Assembly (NCBI RefSeq): GCF_013410565.1
Contig: NZ_JACCFO010000001.1
Span: 1,178,001-1,242,000, forward strand
DNA: 64,000 nt
Direction of reading: 5' to 3'
From: Streptomonospora nanhaiensis
Lineage (GTDB): Bacteria; Actinomycetota; Actinomycetes; Streptosporangiales; Streptosporangiaceae
Shown here: one piece after another, positions 29,729-39,679 of the stretch
Layout: every line of letters begins with the position of its first letter
How positions within the stretch are numbered: position 1 is the first letter of the stretch
Position numbers and translations under genes: made by a program
The notes under the pieces: generated by a model
What the model was told of the DNA's origin: nothing
The model's database searches: none
The model's input: the letters and a program-made list of their open reading frames with translations, nothing else

Positions 29729-30973
29729 TCAGGAGCCCTCGCCCTCCTCGGCGTCGCGGACCTGCCGGTAGACCCACGTGGAGGCGTCCATCGCCAGCAC
29801 GTTGAGCGTGGAGAGGTGCTCGTCGTCGCCGGGCGGGGCGCCGTCGGCGCGCGCCACCCAGTAGACGGCCAGGTAGTGGCCCATCACCTGGGTAGTGGCC
29901 TGGCTGTAGCCCTCCTGGAGCCCGCGCACCTCGGTGTCCATGGGCAGCACGAACCCGGCCTCGGTGGACTCCCCCTGGGGGTCCAGGGCGGCCGAGACCG
30001 CGCCCGCGGACTCCGCGCTGTCCAGGTCGAACAGGGTGAACTGGGCGATGTAGTCCTCGTCGGGGTCGCGGAAGACCGCACCGGCGGCCGAACCGCACGC
30101 GCCGTCGACCAGCGCCTGGGCGACCGCGTCGCCCCACACCATGGCCGTGCAGGTGTCGGTGACCTCGGTCTGGCCGCGCACCAGCTCGTAGTCGTTCAGC
30201 TCCAGCTTCTTGGTGTCCTTGGCGAACACCTGGTCCTCGGCCATCGGCTTGGCGTCGCCGGAGCGCTCGGCGATGGGCGCGAAGCGCTCGCTGCCCTCGG
30301 GGTCGCCCTGGTAGAGGGTCGGCACCAGGGTCGAGTGCCCCTCGGGCGGCTCGACGATGGCGGTGGAGCCCGCGCCGCCGGCGGACTCGGGCGCCGACGT
30401 CAGCTGGTAGGCCAGCACGCCCAGCAGGGCCACCAGCGACACGCAGCACAGCGCGAGCAGGGTGGCCAGCACCACGGTGCCGCGCCGGCGCGTGCTGTGC
30501 TCGGCGAGGTTGGCCACGACCTGGTTGGGGCGGTCGCCCAGCACGCTGACGCGGCGCAGCGCCGAGGCGGAGAACCGGGAGACCGGGTCCACGGCGGCGG
30601 CCCGGCGCCGCCCGCCGGTGTCGTCGCCCTGGCCGCGCCGGGATCGGCGCGGGGCCGGCGCGGGCGGCTGCTCCTCGGGCGCGGGGGCGCCGCGGCGCCC
30701 CTTGGCCGCCGCGCGGCCGCCGCGCTTGGGCGGCTGGGCGGCGCGCCGCGCCTCGGCCGCGGCGGCCCGGCCGCCGCGGCGGGAGGCGGCGCGGGCGCGG
30801 CTCGGGCCGCGCCCCTCGGCGCCGCCCGAGCGGTCCTGCGCCATCGCGCCGCCGTCGTCATGGCCGTCGTCGTGGCGGTCGGCGGAGTCGTGGCGGTCGC
30901 GTGGCGCGCGGGCCGGCGCCGGTCCGCGCGCGCGGCGTCTGCCCGAGCGCCCGGTGGAGTCGGATCTGCTCAC
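29729..30973 (-). CDS. Membrane-anchored extracellular protein of unknown function, paralog B
   Basis: 414 residues. A long, very basic and Ala/Pro/Arg-rich cytoplasmic part (~1-165) precedes one membrane helix (VLATLLALCCVSLVALLGVLAY). An acidic extracellular domain follows with paired Cys (TDTCTAMVWGDAV and VDGACGSAAG) and the closing motif GYSQATTQVMGHYLAVYWV. The extracellular part matches paralog A along its length; the cytoplasmic part does not. GTG 30973 has GGATGAGA upstream. It lies between lgt and paralog A on the same strand. Function unknown. Confidence 0.7.
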   Translation of the reverse strand: MSRSDSTGRSGRRRARGPAPARAPRDRHDSADRHDDGHDDGGAMAQDRSGGAEGRGPSRARAASRRGGRAAAAEARRAAQPPKRGGRAAAKGRRGAPAPEEQPPAPAPRRSRRGQGDDTGGRRRAAAVDPVSRFSASALRRVSVLGDRPNQVVANLAEHSTRRRGTVVLATLLALCCVSLVALLGVLAYQLTSAPESAGGAGSTAIVEPPEGHSTLVPTLYQGDPEGSERFAPIAERSGDAKPMAEDQVFAKDTKKLELNDYELVRGQTEVTDTCTAMVWGDAVAQALVDGACGSAAGAVFRDPDEDYIAQFTLFDLDSAESAGAVSAALDPQGESTEAGFVLPMDTEVRGLQEGYSQATTQVMGHYLAVYWVARADGAPPGDDEHLSTLNVLAMDASTWVYRQVRDAEEGEGS

Positions 30974-31051
30974 GTGGTCTCATCCATCCGTCGGGCCGCG
31001 CGGCGCGGTGTCGCGCCGCCGACCCGGCTGTGCGTGGCGGGTGCCTGCTTC

Positions 31052-32155
31052 TTAGGACCGCGCCCCGTCAGCGCCCCCGGCCTCGGGCCGGGGGGCGGTC
31101 GCGCCGTCGTCCACGGCGGTGGGATCGGCGGTCGCGGCACGGGTGCGGTCCGGGTCGTCCACCGCCGTGGTCTCGGCGGCGGGGTCGTCCGAGGACGCGG
31201 GGTCGGTGTCGAAGACCTGGGTGCCGGAGTCGTGGCCCACGGGCACGACGCGGGTGGAGAACCGGTCCATGCGGCGCCCGGCCCACCAGAAGTAGGCCAG
31301 CGCGCCGGCGAACAGCAGCACCGAGGTCCAGTTGTTCAACCGGAGGCCGAGGATCTCGTGCGCGGGGTCGACACGCAGGTACTCGATCCAGAACCGCCCC
31401 ACACAGTAGCCCATGATGTACAGCGCGAAGAGCCGTCCGCCGCCGAGGCGGTCCTCGAAGCGCCGCCCCAGCCAGGCCAGCAGCGCGGCCAGGGCCAGGC
31501 ACCACAGGAACTCGTAGAGGAAGGTGGGGTGGTAGGTGGTGTGGTACTCGGTGGTGCTGCCGGGCAGCGGCTGCATGCCCGGGCGGGGTTCGCCGTTGGC
31601 GTTGTAGGTGTAGTCCAGCGAGACCCGCACCGCCCACGGCAGGTCGGTGGGAGCGCCGAACAGCTCCTGGTTGAAGTAGTTGCCCCAGCGGCCGAGCGCC
31701 TGGGCCAGCGGGATGGTGGGCGCGATGGCGAAGGACAGCTTGGACATCGACAGCCCGCGGCGGCGGGCGACGTACCACACGCCCACGGCGCCCAGGGCGA
31801 CCGCGCCCCAGATGCCCAGGCCGCCGCTGCGGATGTTCAGCGCCTGGATGGGGTCGCGGCCCGGGCCGAAGTAGAGCTGGTAGTCGGTGATGACGTGGTA
31901 GAGCCGCCCGCCGACGAGGCCGAGGAGCACCGCGGGCACGGCGAGGTCCATCATGGTGCCGCGCTCGCCGCCCATGGCGCTCCAGCGGCGCTCGGCCCAG
32001 AACACCGCGACCACGACCCCGGCGAGGATGCACAGCGCGTAGAAGTGGATGGTCACCGGGCCGAGCGAGATCGAACTCACGTCGGGGCTGGGGATGGCCG
32101 CGAGGGCGCGGCCGGTGTCGGCCGCGCCCTCGGGGGCGATCAGCGGGATCGTCAT
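31052..32155 (-). CDS. lgt: Prolipoprotein diacylglyceryl transferase
   Basis: Transfers diacylglycerol from phosphatidylglycerol to the lipobox Cys of prolipoproteins such as LivK. 367 residues with about seven membrane helices. The Lgt signature region is seen as IRSGGLGIWGAVALG and LAQALGRWGNYFNQELFGAPTDLPW; the His-Pro-Thr-Phe-Leu-Tyr-Glu segment (YHPTFLYEFLW) is also conserved. The C-terminal ~70 residues are an acidic, Asp/Ala/Thr-rich tail typical of actinobacterial Lgt. It starts 20 bases after the DsbA-like gene, suggesting co-transcription. Confidence 0.95.
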   Translation of the reverse strand: MTIPLIAPEGAADTGRALAAIPSPDVSSISLGPVTIHFYALCILAGVVVAVFWAERRWSAMGGERGTMMDLAVPAVLLGLVGGRLYHVITDYQLYFGPGRDPIQALNIRSGGLGIWGAVALGAVGVWYVARRRGLSMSKLSFAIAPTIPLAQALGRWGNYFNQELFGAPTDLPWAVRVSLDYTYNANGEPRPGMQPLPGSTTEYHTTYHPTFLYEFLWCLALAALLAWLGRRFEDRLGGGRLFALYIMGYCVGRFWIEYLRVDPAHEILGLRLNNWTSVLLFAGALAYFWWAGRRMDRFSTRVVPVGHDSGTQVFDTDPASSDDPAAETTAVDDPDRTRAATADPTAVDDGATAPRPEAGGADGARS

Positions 32156-32175
32156 CGCTCGGATCTGTCCTTGGG

Positions 32176-33189
32176 TCAGGGTGAGGCGTCGGGCTGGGGC
32201 GACGCGTCGGCCGCGGAACCGCCCGCGGTGAGCGGTTCGGTGTCGACCTCGCCGGGCTCGGCCTGCTCCACCGCCTCCTGGATGCCGTTGCCGGAGTAAG
32301 CCTCGTTGCCGAGCAGGGTGCCGTTGACGTAGACGGCCGGCGTGCCGCCGAAAGCGTTCGCCCCGGAAGCGTACCTGTCTTCGACCGCCGATGTGGAGTC
32401 GATGGCCTCGCGGACGTAGGTGCCCTCCAGGAACGATCCGTCGACGCCGTTCTCCTGGCCCCAGTCGATGAGGCCGCTCAGGCCCATCTCCTGGATGCGC
32501 TCGGCGCTCAGCTCCTTCTCGGCGGCGGCGACGAGGTCGTCCAGGTAGCCGCCGGTGAAGGTGTCGACGACCTCGCTCTCGGCGTCGACGCGCTCGGCGA
32601 AGGCGGGGTCGTCGATCCCGGCCTCGGCGCCCCACTCCTTGAGCTGCTCGGCGGAGTAGCCCTCGGCGCCCTCGGCGGGCTGGTTCTCGAACAGCAGGTC
32701 GTTGTACTGCACGAATTTGCCGTAGTCGGCGGCGGCGCGCGCGGCGGCCGCGCCGCGCAGGGAGTTGGCGCCCAGGGGCGCGGGCTGCTGGGCGAAGACG
32801 CTCACCGGCCGGTAGTGCACGATCGCCTCGCCCTCGGCGGCCAGGCGCTGCAGGGTGGGTCCGCTGGTCAGCTCGAACTGTTTGCAGTGCGGGCACTGGT
32901 AGTCGGCGTAGACCTCGACCACGGGCGCCCGGGCGCCATCCTCGGCCACCACGACGCTGCCGTCCTGCTGCACCCGCTGCTCGGGCAGGCTCTCGTAGCG
33001 GTTGGCGAACTCCTGCTCCTCGGCGCGCTGGTGGGACAGCACCAGGTAGCCGCCGCCGACCACCACGAGCACCACGGCCAGCGCGGCGCCCACCACGGCG
33101 AGGACCTTGGTGCGCCGGGCGCGCACCTCGGCCTTCTGCCGTTCCTGCCTGAGTCGTTCGCGGGAGGCTTCCCGTGCCGCCTTGCCCAT
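32176..33189 (-). CDS. Membrane-anchored DsbA-like thioredoxin-fold oxidoreductase
   Basis: 337 residues. A short basic cytoplasmic stretch with coiled-coil character (~1-27), one membrane helix (~28-52), then an extracellular DsbA-type thioredoxin domain. The active site is YADYQCPHCKQFE with Cys99 and Cys102. The cis-Pro loop is FGGTPAVYVNG and an alpha-helical insertion lies between. It should form or reshuffle disulfides in exported proteins. The MauE-type gene upstream and lgt downstream on the same strand make this an envelope-biogenesis cluster. The Ser/Asp/Pro tail at the C-terminus is low complexity. Confidence 0.9.
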   Translation of the reverse strand: MGKAAREASRERLRQERQKAEVRARRTKVLAVVGAALAVVLVVVGGGYLVLSHQRAEEQEFANRYESLPEQRVQQDGSVVVAEDGARAPVVEVYADYQCPHCKQFELTSGPTLQRLAAEGEAIVHYRPVSVFAQQPAPLGANSLRGAAAARAAADYGKFVQYNDLLFENQPAEGAEGYSAEQLKEWGAEAGIDDPAFAERVDAESEVVDTFTGGYLDDLVAAAEKELSAERIQEMGLSGLIDWGQENGVDGSFLEGTYVREAIDSTSAVEDRYASGANAFGGTPAVYVNGTLLGNEAYSGNGIQEAVEQAEPGEVDTEPLTAGGSAADASPQPDASP

Positions 33190-33297
33190 CAGCCGATCAC
33201 CGTGCTTCGTCGTTGGTCCGTTGGTTGGTCAGTGGTGCGCCCGGCGCCGCGCGGGCACGGCGCGGCGCCCCGTCGCGCGGGGGGTGCGGGGCCGGGT

Positions 33298-33819
33298 TCA
33301 GCGGTAGAGGCCGAAGAGCCGGTCCATCGACAGCGGCGAGCGCGGCCACAGCATGGTGATGCCGGCCAGCGCCATGAAGCCGAGGTCGCGCGCGATGTCG
33401 AGGCCGTACCGGGTCTCGCCGGGGGCGACCTGGCCGCCCGTGCCGAAGCAGCCGCAGTCGATGGCCAGCCCGCGGGCCCAGGCCGAGACGATGCCGGCGA
33501 TGAACACCGCCATGAGCAGGCCGGTGGCGGCGCCGACGTAGCGGGTGGCCAGCCCGATGACCAGCAGCAGGGCCAGCGCGAACTCCAACAGCGGCAGCGT
33601 GTAGCCGATGAGCTGGGCGAGTTCGGGCGAGAAGAGCTGGTAGGCCTCAACGGACTGCACCGACAGCGCCGGCGGCAGCTTGGTGTAGGCGGCGTAGCCC
33701 AGCACTCCGGCCAGGGCCAGGCGGGCCAGCAGGGTGACCCACGGCTGGACGGCGGCCCAGCGGCCGGGGGCCGGCGCCGGGGCGGATGCGGCGGGTGCCG
33801 GCTGGTGTGTGGTGTCCAA
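33298..33819 (-). CDS. MauE/DoxX-type redox-associated membrane protein
   Basis: 173 residues with four membrane helices (ARLALAGVLGYAAYTKL; LIGYTLPLLEFALALLLVIGL; ATGLLMAVFIAGIVSAWA; ARDLGFMALAGITMLW). The motif GLAIDCGCFGTGG between helices 3 and 4 carries two Cys and is the MauE hallmark. MauE proteins are thought to act in disulfide formation, and the DsbA-like gene 108 bases downstream fits as a partner. The start is unsettled: TTG 33819 has GGGGAT upstream and sits downstream of a possible -10 TAGTAT (33887-33882). An in-frame GTG at 33903 is less likely. Confidence 0.8.
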   Translation of the reverse strand: MDTTHQPAPAASAPAPAPGRWAAVQPWVTLLARLALAGVLGYAAYTKLPPALSVQSVEAYQLFSPELAQLIGYTLPLLEFALALLLVIGLATRYVGAATGLLMAVFIAGIVSAWARGLAIDCGCFGTGGQVAPGETRYGLDIARDLGFMALAGITMLWPRSPLSMDRLFGLYR

Positions 33820-33948
33820 TGGTCGCAGATCCCCGGGGGCGAGACGGTCATGTACGGCGGCGCCAACAGCGCACCGTGCGGATACTACTGTATGTGGCGC
33901 CACCGCTACACGAAGTCGGCCCGATTGGAATCCGCCCGCGGGCGTGGG

Positions 33949-34017
33949 GCCGGCTCCTGCGCAATCTAACGCCGGGAAGGGCGATGGATTCCCTCCGGCG
34001 GGCCCGCAGGAGCCGGC
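33949..34017 (-). terminator. Probable terminator after trpA
   Basis: 13-base perfect arms (33949-33961, 34005-34017) enclose 43 bases that themselves fold (GAAGGG…CCCTC). It lies 64 bases beyond the trpA stop and before the MauE gene, so it may separate the trp genes from the envelope cluster. Confidence 0.55.
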
Positions 34018-34080
34018 TCACACCCGATTCTTACCTGTCTAACCCGGTTTCCACCTGGGCGGAGGCGGATGGGGGCGTGC

Positions 34081-34949
34081 TCAGTCCTCGCGCCCCAGCC
34101 GGATCCCCTGGGCCAGCTCGGCGGCGAAGGCCCGCACCGCGACCGTGGCGGTGCGCAGGTCGGGGGCGTCCAGCACCCGCTCGCAGAACCCGGTGCCCAC
34201 GATGACGCCGTCGGCGTAGGAGGCCACCTCGGCGGCCTGCCCGCCGTTGGAGATCCCCAGGCCCACGCACACCGGCAGGCCCTCGGGGGCGGCGGCGCGG
34301 GTGCGGGCCACCAGCTTCTCGGCCGCGCCCGAGACCTGGGCCCGGGTGCCGGTGACGCCCATCAGCGACGCCGCGTAGACGAAGCCGCGCGAGGCGCGGG
34401 CCGTCAGGTCGAGCCGGCGGTCGCTGGAGGAGGGCGCCACGAGGAAGATGCGGTCCAGCCCGGTGGCGTCTGTGGCGGCGAACCACTCGTCGGCCTCCTC
34501 GGGGATGAGGTCGGGCGTGATGACCCCCGATCCCCCGGCCGCGGCGAGGTCGGCGCAGAACCGGTCCACGCCGTAGCGCTCGACGGGGTTCCAGTAGGTC
34601 ATCACCAGCGCGGCGGCGCCCGTCGCGGCGGCGGCCTCGACCACGCGCAGCACGTCGGGCGGGGTGGTGCCCGCGGCCAGCGCGGTGGCGGCGGCCCGCT
34701 GGATGGAGGGCCCGTCCATGGTGGGGTCGGAGTAGGGCAGGCCCACCTCGATCACGTCGCAGCCGCCCTCGACCATCGCCTCGATGACGGCGATGGAGGA
34801 CTCCACGTCGGGGAACCCGGCCGGCAGGTAGCCGACCAGTGCGGCGCGCCCCTGCGCCTTGGCGGCGGCCAGCGCCGCCTGGAGCGCGGTCTGGTCCGCG
34901 GCCCCCTGTCCACCGCTCCGGCCGGCCGGCTCGGTGCCGATCACCCCGC

Positions 34950-34953
<4 letters not shown>
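34081..34953 (-). CDS. trpA: Tryptophan synthase alpha subunit
   Basis: 290 residues, (beta/alpha)8 barrel that releases indole from indole-3-glycerol phosphate. The motifs [15 protein letters not shown] and [23 protein letters not shown] are diagnostic; Glu and Asp of the catalytic pair fall in EVGLPYSDP and the preceding FPD loop. [13 protein letters not shown] and GTGFCERVL are also conserved. GTG 34953 overlaps the trpB stop by four bases (GTGA), so the two are translationally coupled. Confidence 0.96.
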
Positions 34954-36200
<1,247 letters not shown>

Positions 36201-36297
36201 GGCGGCGCGCTGAGCTTGCGCGCGCCGGTCGAAGCGGATCGGCGCCGCGGCACCGGCGGCGGTGGCCGCCGGGCGGGCGCGGTGTCGGCGCGGCTGC

Positions 36298-36342
36298 GGG
36301 AGTCCTCGGACGCGGAGGTGTGCGCGGAAGAGGAGGACTCCC
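36298..36342 (-). repeat. 10-bp inverted repeat in the trpC-trpB gap
   Basis: GGGAGTCCTC at 36298-36307 is perfectly complementary to 36333-36342, leaving a 25-base loop. In the trp mRNA it forms a hairpin about 100 bases before trpB. The gap contains no credible small gene: in-frame ORFs here run on as shadows inside trpB. It could be an RNA-processing or attenuation structure. Confidence 0.5.
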
Positions 36343-36451
36343 TAGCGCCATCGGCCGGCCGCGGGGCGCCGCAGCGCGGCCGCGCCGAACCGCCGGTCGG
36401 CGGTGGGCGGACCGGGGCGGCGGTGGCCTGCCGGGCGGGCGGGCATGGGCG

Positions 36452-37258
36452 CTAGTTCCGGTCCCGCAGCGCCGGGTGGGCGCCGGCGGTCACCAGGTCG
36501 GCGACGGCGTCGCGCGGGTGGCGGCCGCGTACCAGGCTCTCGCCCACCAGGACGGCGTCGGCGCCGTGCCCGGCGTAGGCGAGGAGGTCGTGGGGGCCGC
36601 GGACGCCGGACTCGGCGACGCGGACGCGGTCGGCGGGGATCAGGGGAGCCAGGCGGGCGAAGGTGTCGCGGTCGACCTGGAGGGTCTTGAGGTCGCGGGC
36701 GTTGACGCCGATGACGGTGGCGCCGGCGTCGAGGGCGCGGCCGACCTCCTCCTCGGTGTGCACCTCGACCAGCGGGGTCAGCCCGAGGGACTGGGCGCGC
36801 TCGACGAGGGACACGAGGGCGTCCTGGTCGAGGGCGGCGACGATGAGGAGCACGGCGTCGGCCCCGTGGACCAGGGCCTCCCACAGCTGGTAGGAGGTGA
36901 CGACGAAGTCCTTGCGCAGCAGCGGGGTGGAGACCGCGGCGCGGACGGCGGCGAGGTCGTCCAGGCTGCCGTTGAAGCGCCTGCGCTCGGTGAGGACGCT
37001 GATGAGGGCGGCTCCGCCGGCGGCGTAGTCGCGGGCCAGCGCGGCGGGGTCGGCGATCTCGGCCAGGGGGCCCTTGGACGGGCTGGAGCGCTTGACCTCG
37101 GCGATGACCTGGACACCGGGGCGGCGCAGGGCCGCCACCACGTCCTGGGGGCGCGGCACCGAGCGCGCCCGCTCCTTCAGCTCCTCCAGGGGCGTGGCCG
37201 CCTGCCGATCGGCGAGATCGGCGCGCACTCCGTCGACAATCTCGTCGAGCACGCTCAC
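36452..37258 (-). CDS. trpC: Indole-3-glycerol phosphate synthase
   Basis: 268 residues. Closes the indole ring from CdRP. Begins [15 protein letters not shown], and the hallmark [11 protein letters not shown] supplies the catalytic Lys. [26 protein letters not shown] and [14 protein letters not shown] complete the barrel. GTG 37258 follows a GAGGGGG. First trp gene of the trpCBA group. No trpE, trpG, trpD or trpF lies nearby; the PRA isomerase step is probably done by PriA further right in this window. Confidence 0.95.
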   Translation of the reverse strand: MSVLDEIVDGVRADLADRQAATPLEELKERARSVPRPQDVVAALRRPGVQVIAEVKRSSPSKGPLAEIADPAALARDYAAGGAALISVLTERRRFNGSLDDLAAVRAAVSTPLLRKDFVVTSYQLWEALVHGADAVLLIVAALDQDALVSLVERAQSLGLTPLVEVHTEEEVGRALDAGATVIGVNARDLKTLQVDRDTFARLAPLIPADRVRVAESGVRGPHDLLAYAGHGADAVLVGESLVRGRHPRDAVADLVTAGAHPALRDRN

Positions 37259-37401
37259 GTGGGACTGCCCCCTCAAATCGCCGTGTTGCGGACGCCCCGC
37301 GGACGCGGGGCTCGGTGGTCGGCGGGTGGCGCCCGTGGCCCCGCGCGCCCCGGCGGGGGCGCGGCCGTGTCCGGACGCGAACCGGTTCCCGCGACTGCCT
37401 C

Positions 37402-37414
37402 GATCGTATCGATC
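37402..37414. promoter_or_regulatory. Palindrome upstream of trpC
   Basis: GATCG-TAT-CGATC is a 13-base palindrome about 145 bases upstream of trpC, in the gap between trpC and the DUF2752 gene. On the minus strand it contains TACGAT, usable as a -10. A 7-bp hairpin (37294-37311) lies between it and trpC. Candidate operator/promoter only. Confidence 0.35.
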
Positions 37415-37464
37415 CCGGGCGGGCGCGGGGCCACTCCCCCCGGCGTTGGGGGGACTCGGGCGGT

Positions 37465-37908
37465 TTATCCGGGGGCCAGGAAGGCCCCGAAGGGCAGGTT
37501 GCGGACCAACCAGAACCCGAGGATGGCGGCGAGGAGCACGTAGAGCCAGATCGGGTTGAGGGCCTTGCGGGGCACGGTGCGCGGCGGGGCGGGCCGCACG
37601 GAGCGGTAGAGCCACCGGCCGTAGCTGTAGAGGATGAACGGCAGCAGCACCACGAACAGGGGGTTCATGTCCAGGGCGCCCACGACGTCGAATTCGGTCA
37701 GCGCGTGGACGGCCCGCATGGTCCCGCAACCCGGGCACCAGGTTCCGGTGATCATGAGCCAGGGGCAGGTGGGGTAGTGGCCCGGCTCGTTGGGGTCGAC
37801 GAAGTGCAGCAGGGCCGCCCCGGCCAGGCCCCCCGCGCCCACCAGCAGCGGCGCCGCCGCCGGGTGCGGGCGGCGGCGCCGGGACAGCGAGGTCTCCTCG
37901 GCCGACAT
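37465..37908 (-). CDS. DUF2752 membrane protein
   Basis: 147 residues, three hydrophobic segments. The conserved core [25 protein letters not shown] has the Cys-x-Gly-Cys-Gly-x3-Ala arrangement of DUF2752. The next helix ([14 protein letters not shown]) and the C-terminal helix follow. The ATG at 37908 shares a base with the stop of the upstream gene (TGATG), so translation is coupled. The same family sits upstream of trpC in other actinomycetes; its role is unknown. Confidence 0.85.
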   Translation of the reverse strand: MSAEETSLSRRRRPHPAAAPLLVGAGGLAGAALLHFVDPNEPGHYPTCPWLMITGTWCPGCGTMRAVHALTEFDVVGALDMNPLFVVLLPFILYSYGRWLYRSVRPAPPRTVPRKALNPIWLYVLLAAILGFWLVRNLPFGAFLAPG

Positions 37909-38276
37909 CAGTAGGTCGAGACGCTGCTCATGGCGGCGGCGAACATCACGAAGTAGAGGATGAAGATGATCACGTAGGCGAGGATGCCGACGATCACACC
38001 GATCAGCGTGAAGCGCTTGGCCTTGGCGGCCTCCTCCTGGGCCCCGGCGTAGTCGCCGAGGTTCCACTGGGCGTTCACCTTGGCGGCGGCCAGGATGGCC
38101 GGGATGGCCAGCGGCCAGCAGCAGAACATGGCCAGGATGGCGGGCACGAGGAAGTTGTTCGGCGGCTCGCCGCCGCCGGCGGCGCTGGGGTACCCGCCCG
38201 AGCCCCCGGGAGGCGGACCGTAGCCGCCGCCGGGCGGCTGGGAGGGCGGCGGACCGGGCGGAGGACCGTAGCTCAT
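37908..38276 (-). CDS. CD225/dispanin family membrane protein
   Basis: 122 residues. A Pro/Gly/Tyr-rich N-terminus (~1-40) is followed by two membrane segments. The first contains the dispanin signature [19 protein letters not shown], then a polar loop with [14 protein letters not shown] and a second long hydrophobic helix. These match CD225 (IFITM-like) proteins of bacteria. ATG 38276 is preferred; a GTG three codons upstream has the ribosome site too close. Coupled to DUF2752 by TGATG. Confidence 0.85.
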   Translation of the reverse strand: MSYGPPPGPPPSQPPGGGYGPPPGGSGGYPSAAGGGEPPNNFLVPAILAMFCCWPLAIPAILAAAKVNAQWNLGDYAGAQEEAAKAKRFTLIGVIVGILAYVIIFILYFVMFAAAMSSVSTY

Positions 38277-38511
38277 GGTCGACACGTCTTTCGTTGCGGT
38301 GACTACTGGTTTGGATACTGGTTGCGATCCGGGAGGATGCGCCCTCGCGCGCGTGCTGCTTGCGCGCCAACGGGGTCCTGGCTGGCCGCACGCCGTGAAC
38401 GCGTCGCGGGCAGACCCGCATCATGCCAGATAAACGGGACGGCTGCCGAAACGGAGGCCATTCGGCGGCAAGCCGTTCCCCGTAATGTAACCACGGGGTG
38501 CGACAGACGCC

Positions 38512-38539
38512 ACGGCCCGCGGCGTCCGCCGCGGGCCGT
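38512..38539 (-). terminator. Terminator after the HGxxPAAW-type gene
   Basis: 13-base perfect arms (38512-38524, 38527-38539) with a 2-base tip, 26 bases past the stop codon. The rest of the gap to the CD225 gene (38286-38511) has no gene; it presumably holds the promoter for the CD225 and DUF2752 genes. Confidence 0.6.
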
Positions 38540-38564
38540 ACCGGTGAAGCGCGTTCCGCCTGGG

Positions 38565-38984
38565 CTAACGCGAGGATCCCGCGGTCTCGCCGGCCGAGGC
38601 GGCGGCGGACCCGGCGGGGGCGGCGGAGTCGGCGGAGTCGTCCTTGGCGCCGTCCCTGCCGTGGCCGCCATCGGCCGTCACGGCGTCCTTGACCTCCTTG
38701 ACGGCCTCCTTGGCGGTCTTCTTCGCCTTGGCCTGGAGCGCCTCCCACTCCTCGCGCGTGGGCGGGACGGGACGCGGGGTCTTGCGGCCGAGGCCGGCCT
38801 TCTTCATGACTCCGGCGATCACGGCGAAGACCACACTGCCGCCCAGGCCCACGGCGGTCCACAGCATGAGGTCGCCGCCGAGGATGATCGCGACGCCGGC
38901 CACGCTCCACAGCACGATCCAGCTCAGGGTCAGGAACCACGCGGCGACGGTGTTGCCGTGGTCCTCGTGGTGTTCGTCGGCCAT
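38565..38984 (-). CDS. HGxxPAAW-family membrane protein
   Basis: 139 residues: short His/Asp/Glu-rich start (DEHHEDHGNTVAAW), two membrane helices (FLTLSWIVLWSVAGVAIIL; LWTAVGLGGSVVFAVIAGVM), then a Lys/Ala-rich tail. HGNTVAAW is the HGxxPAAW motif with Val in place of Pro. The ATG overlaps the stop of the Trp-associated gene (TGATG). This gene pair is conserved beside trp genes in actinomycetes; function unknown. Confidence 0.82.
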   Translation of the reverse strand: MADEHHEDHGNTVAAWFLTLSWIVLWSVAGVAIILGGDLMLWTAVGLGGSVVFAVIAGVMKKAGLGRKTPRPVPPTREEWEALQAKAKKTAKEAVKEVKDAVTADGGHGRDGAKDDSADSAAPAGSAAASAGETAGSSR

Positions 38985-39679
38985 CAAGGCTCCTTCGGAT
39001 TCTTCGGCTCGGTGTGCGCGTCGGAGCGCCCGGCGGGGGCCGGTTCGCGCGCCGGGGCCTCCGGCGCGGCGGCGTCCGGCGGGTCCAGGGTGGGATCGGC
39101 CCCGCTGTCGAGCGACTTCCACAACTCGGCGGGATCGCTGGAGCGGGCCGCGCCCGGGGCGCTGTGGCGATCGTACCTGCTGCTCATGCCCGGCCAGGCG
39201 GCACCCCGAAGTAGTATCGCCGCCCCCGCCGCCACCAGCAGCGCCGCCCCGACGGCGGCCAGAGCGGGCCACTGGGCCGCCACGCGCAGCGCCTCGACGC
39301 GCCCCTGCGCGGTGGACTGCTCGGCGGCCAGCGCGGTCAGCGCGGAGGTGCGGGTGCCCTGCCACACGGAGTACAGGGCGGCGGCACCGAAGGCCGCGAC
39401 GGCCGCGCCCACCGCGCGGCGCGCCCAGCCGCGCGCGGCGACCACAGCGGCCAGGGCGGCGAGTCCGGCCAGGCCCAGGGCGAAGGCGGGCGCGGCGGCG
39501 TCCTGGCCGGTCAGCTCGACGGGGGCGGGGGCCACGCGGCCGCCCAGGGCGATCTCGGCCCGGGCCCACACGCGGCCGCCCGCGCCCAGCAGGACCCCGG
39601 CGCCGGCGGCCAGCGCCGCCAGGACGGCGCCGTACTCGGCGCGGGCGCGGCGCGCGGCCCGGGGGCCGTGCTCGGTCAC
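38984..39679 (-). CDS. Trp-biosynthesis-associated membrane protein (TIGR02234-like)
   Basis: 231 residues with four membrane helices. The features fit the actinobacterial Trp operon-associated family: a first helix after [19 protein letters not shown], an extracytoplasmic loop ([16 protein letters not shown]) and the pair [12 protein letters not shown]. The ~65-residue C-terminal tail is acidic and Pro-rich. The GTG at 39679 overlaps the hisI stop by four bases. In related genomes trpE lies between this gene and hisI; here it directly abuts hisI. Confidence 0.8.
   Translation of the reverse strand: MTEHGPRAARRARAEYGAVLAALAAGAGVLLGAGGRVWARAEIALGGRVAPAPVELTGQDAAAPAFALGLAGLAALAAVVAARGWARRAVGAAVAAFGAAALYSVWQGTRTSALTALAAEQSTAQGRVEALRVAAQWPALAAVGAALLVAAGAAILLRGAAWPGMSSRYDRHSAPGAARSSDPAELWKSLDSGADPTLDPPDAAAPEAPAREPAPAGRSDAHTEPKNPKEP

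Noticed and set aside
36201-36351. Small trpX/trpM-like gene between trpC and trpB
   Set aside because: The only open frame (ATG 36351) runs far into trpB in a shadow frame, with Arg/Pro-rich composition and no ribosome site.
37259-37464. Trp leader peptide or T-box before trpC
   Set aside because: No ORF with tandem Trp codons and no T-box motif were found; only a short hairpin and a palindrome are present.
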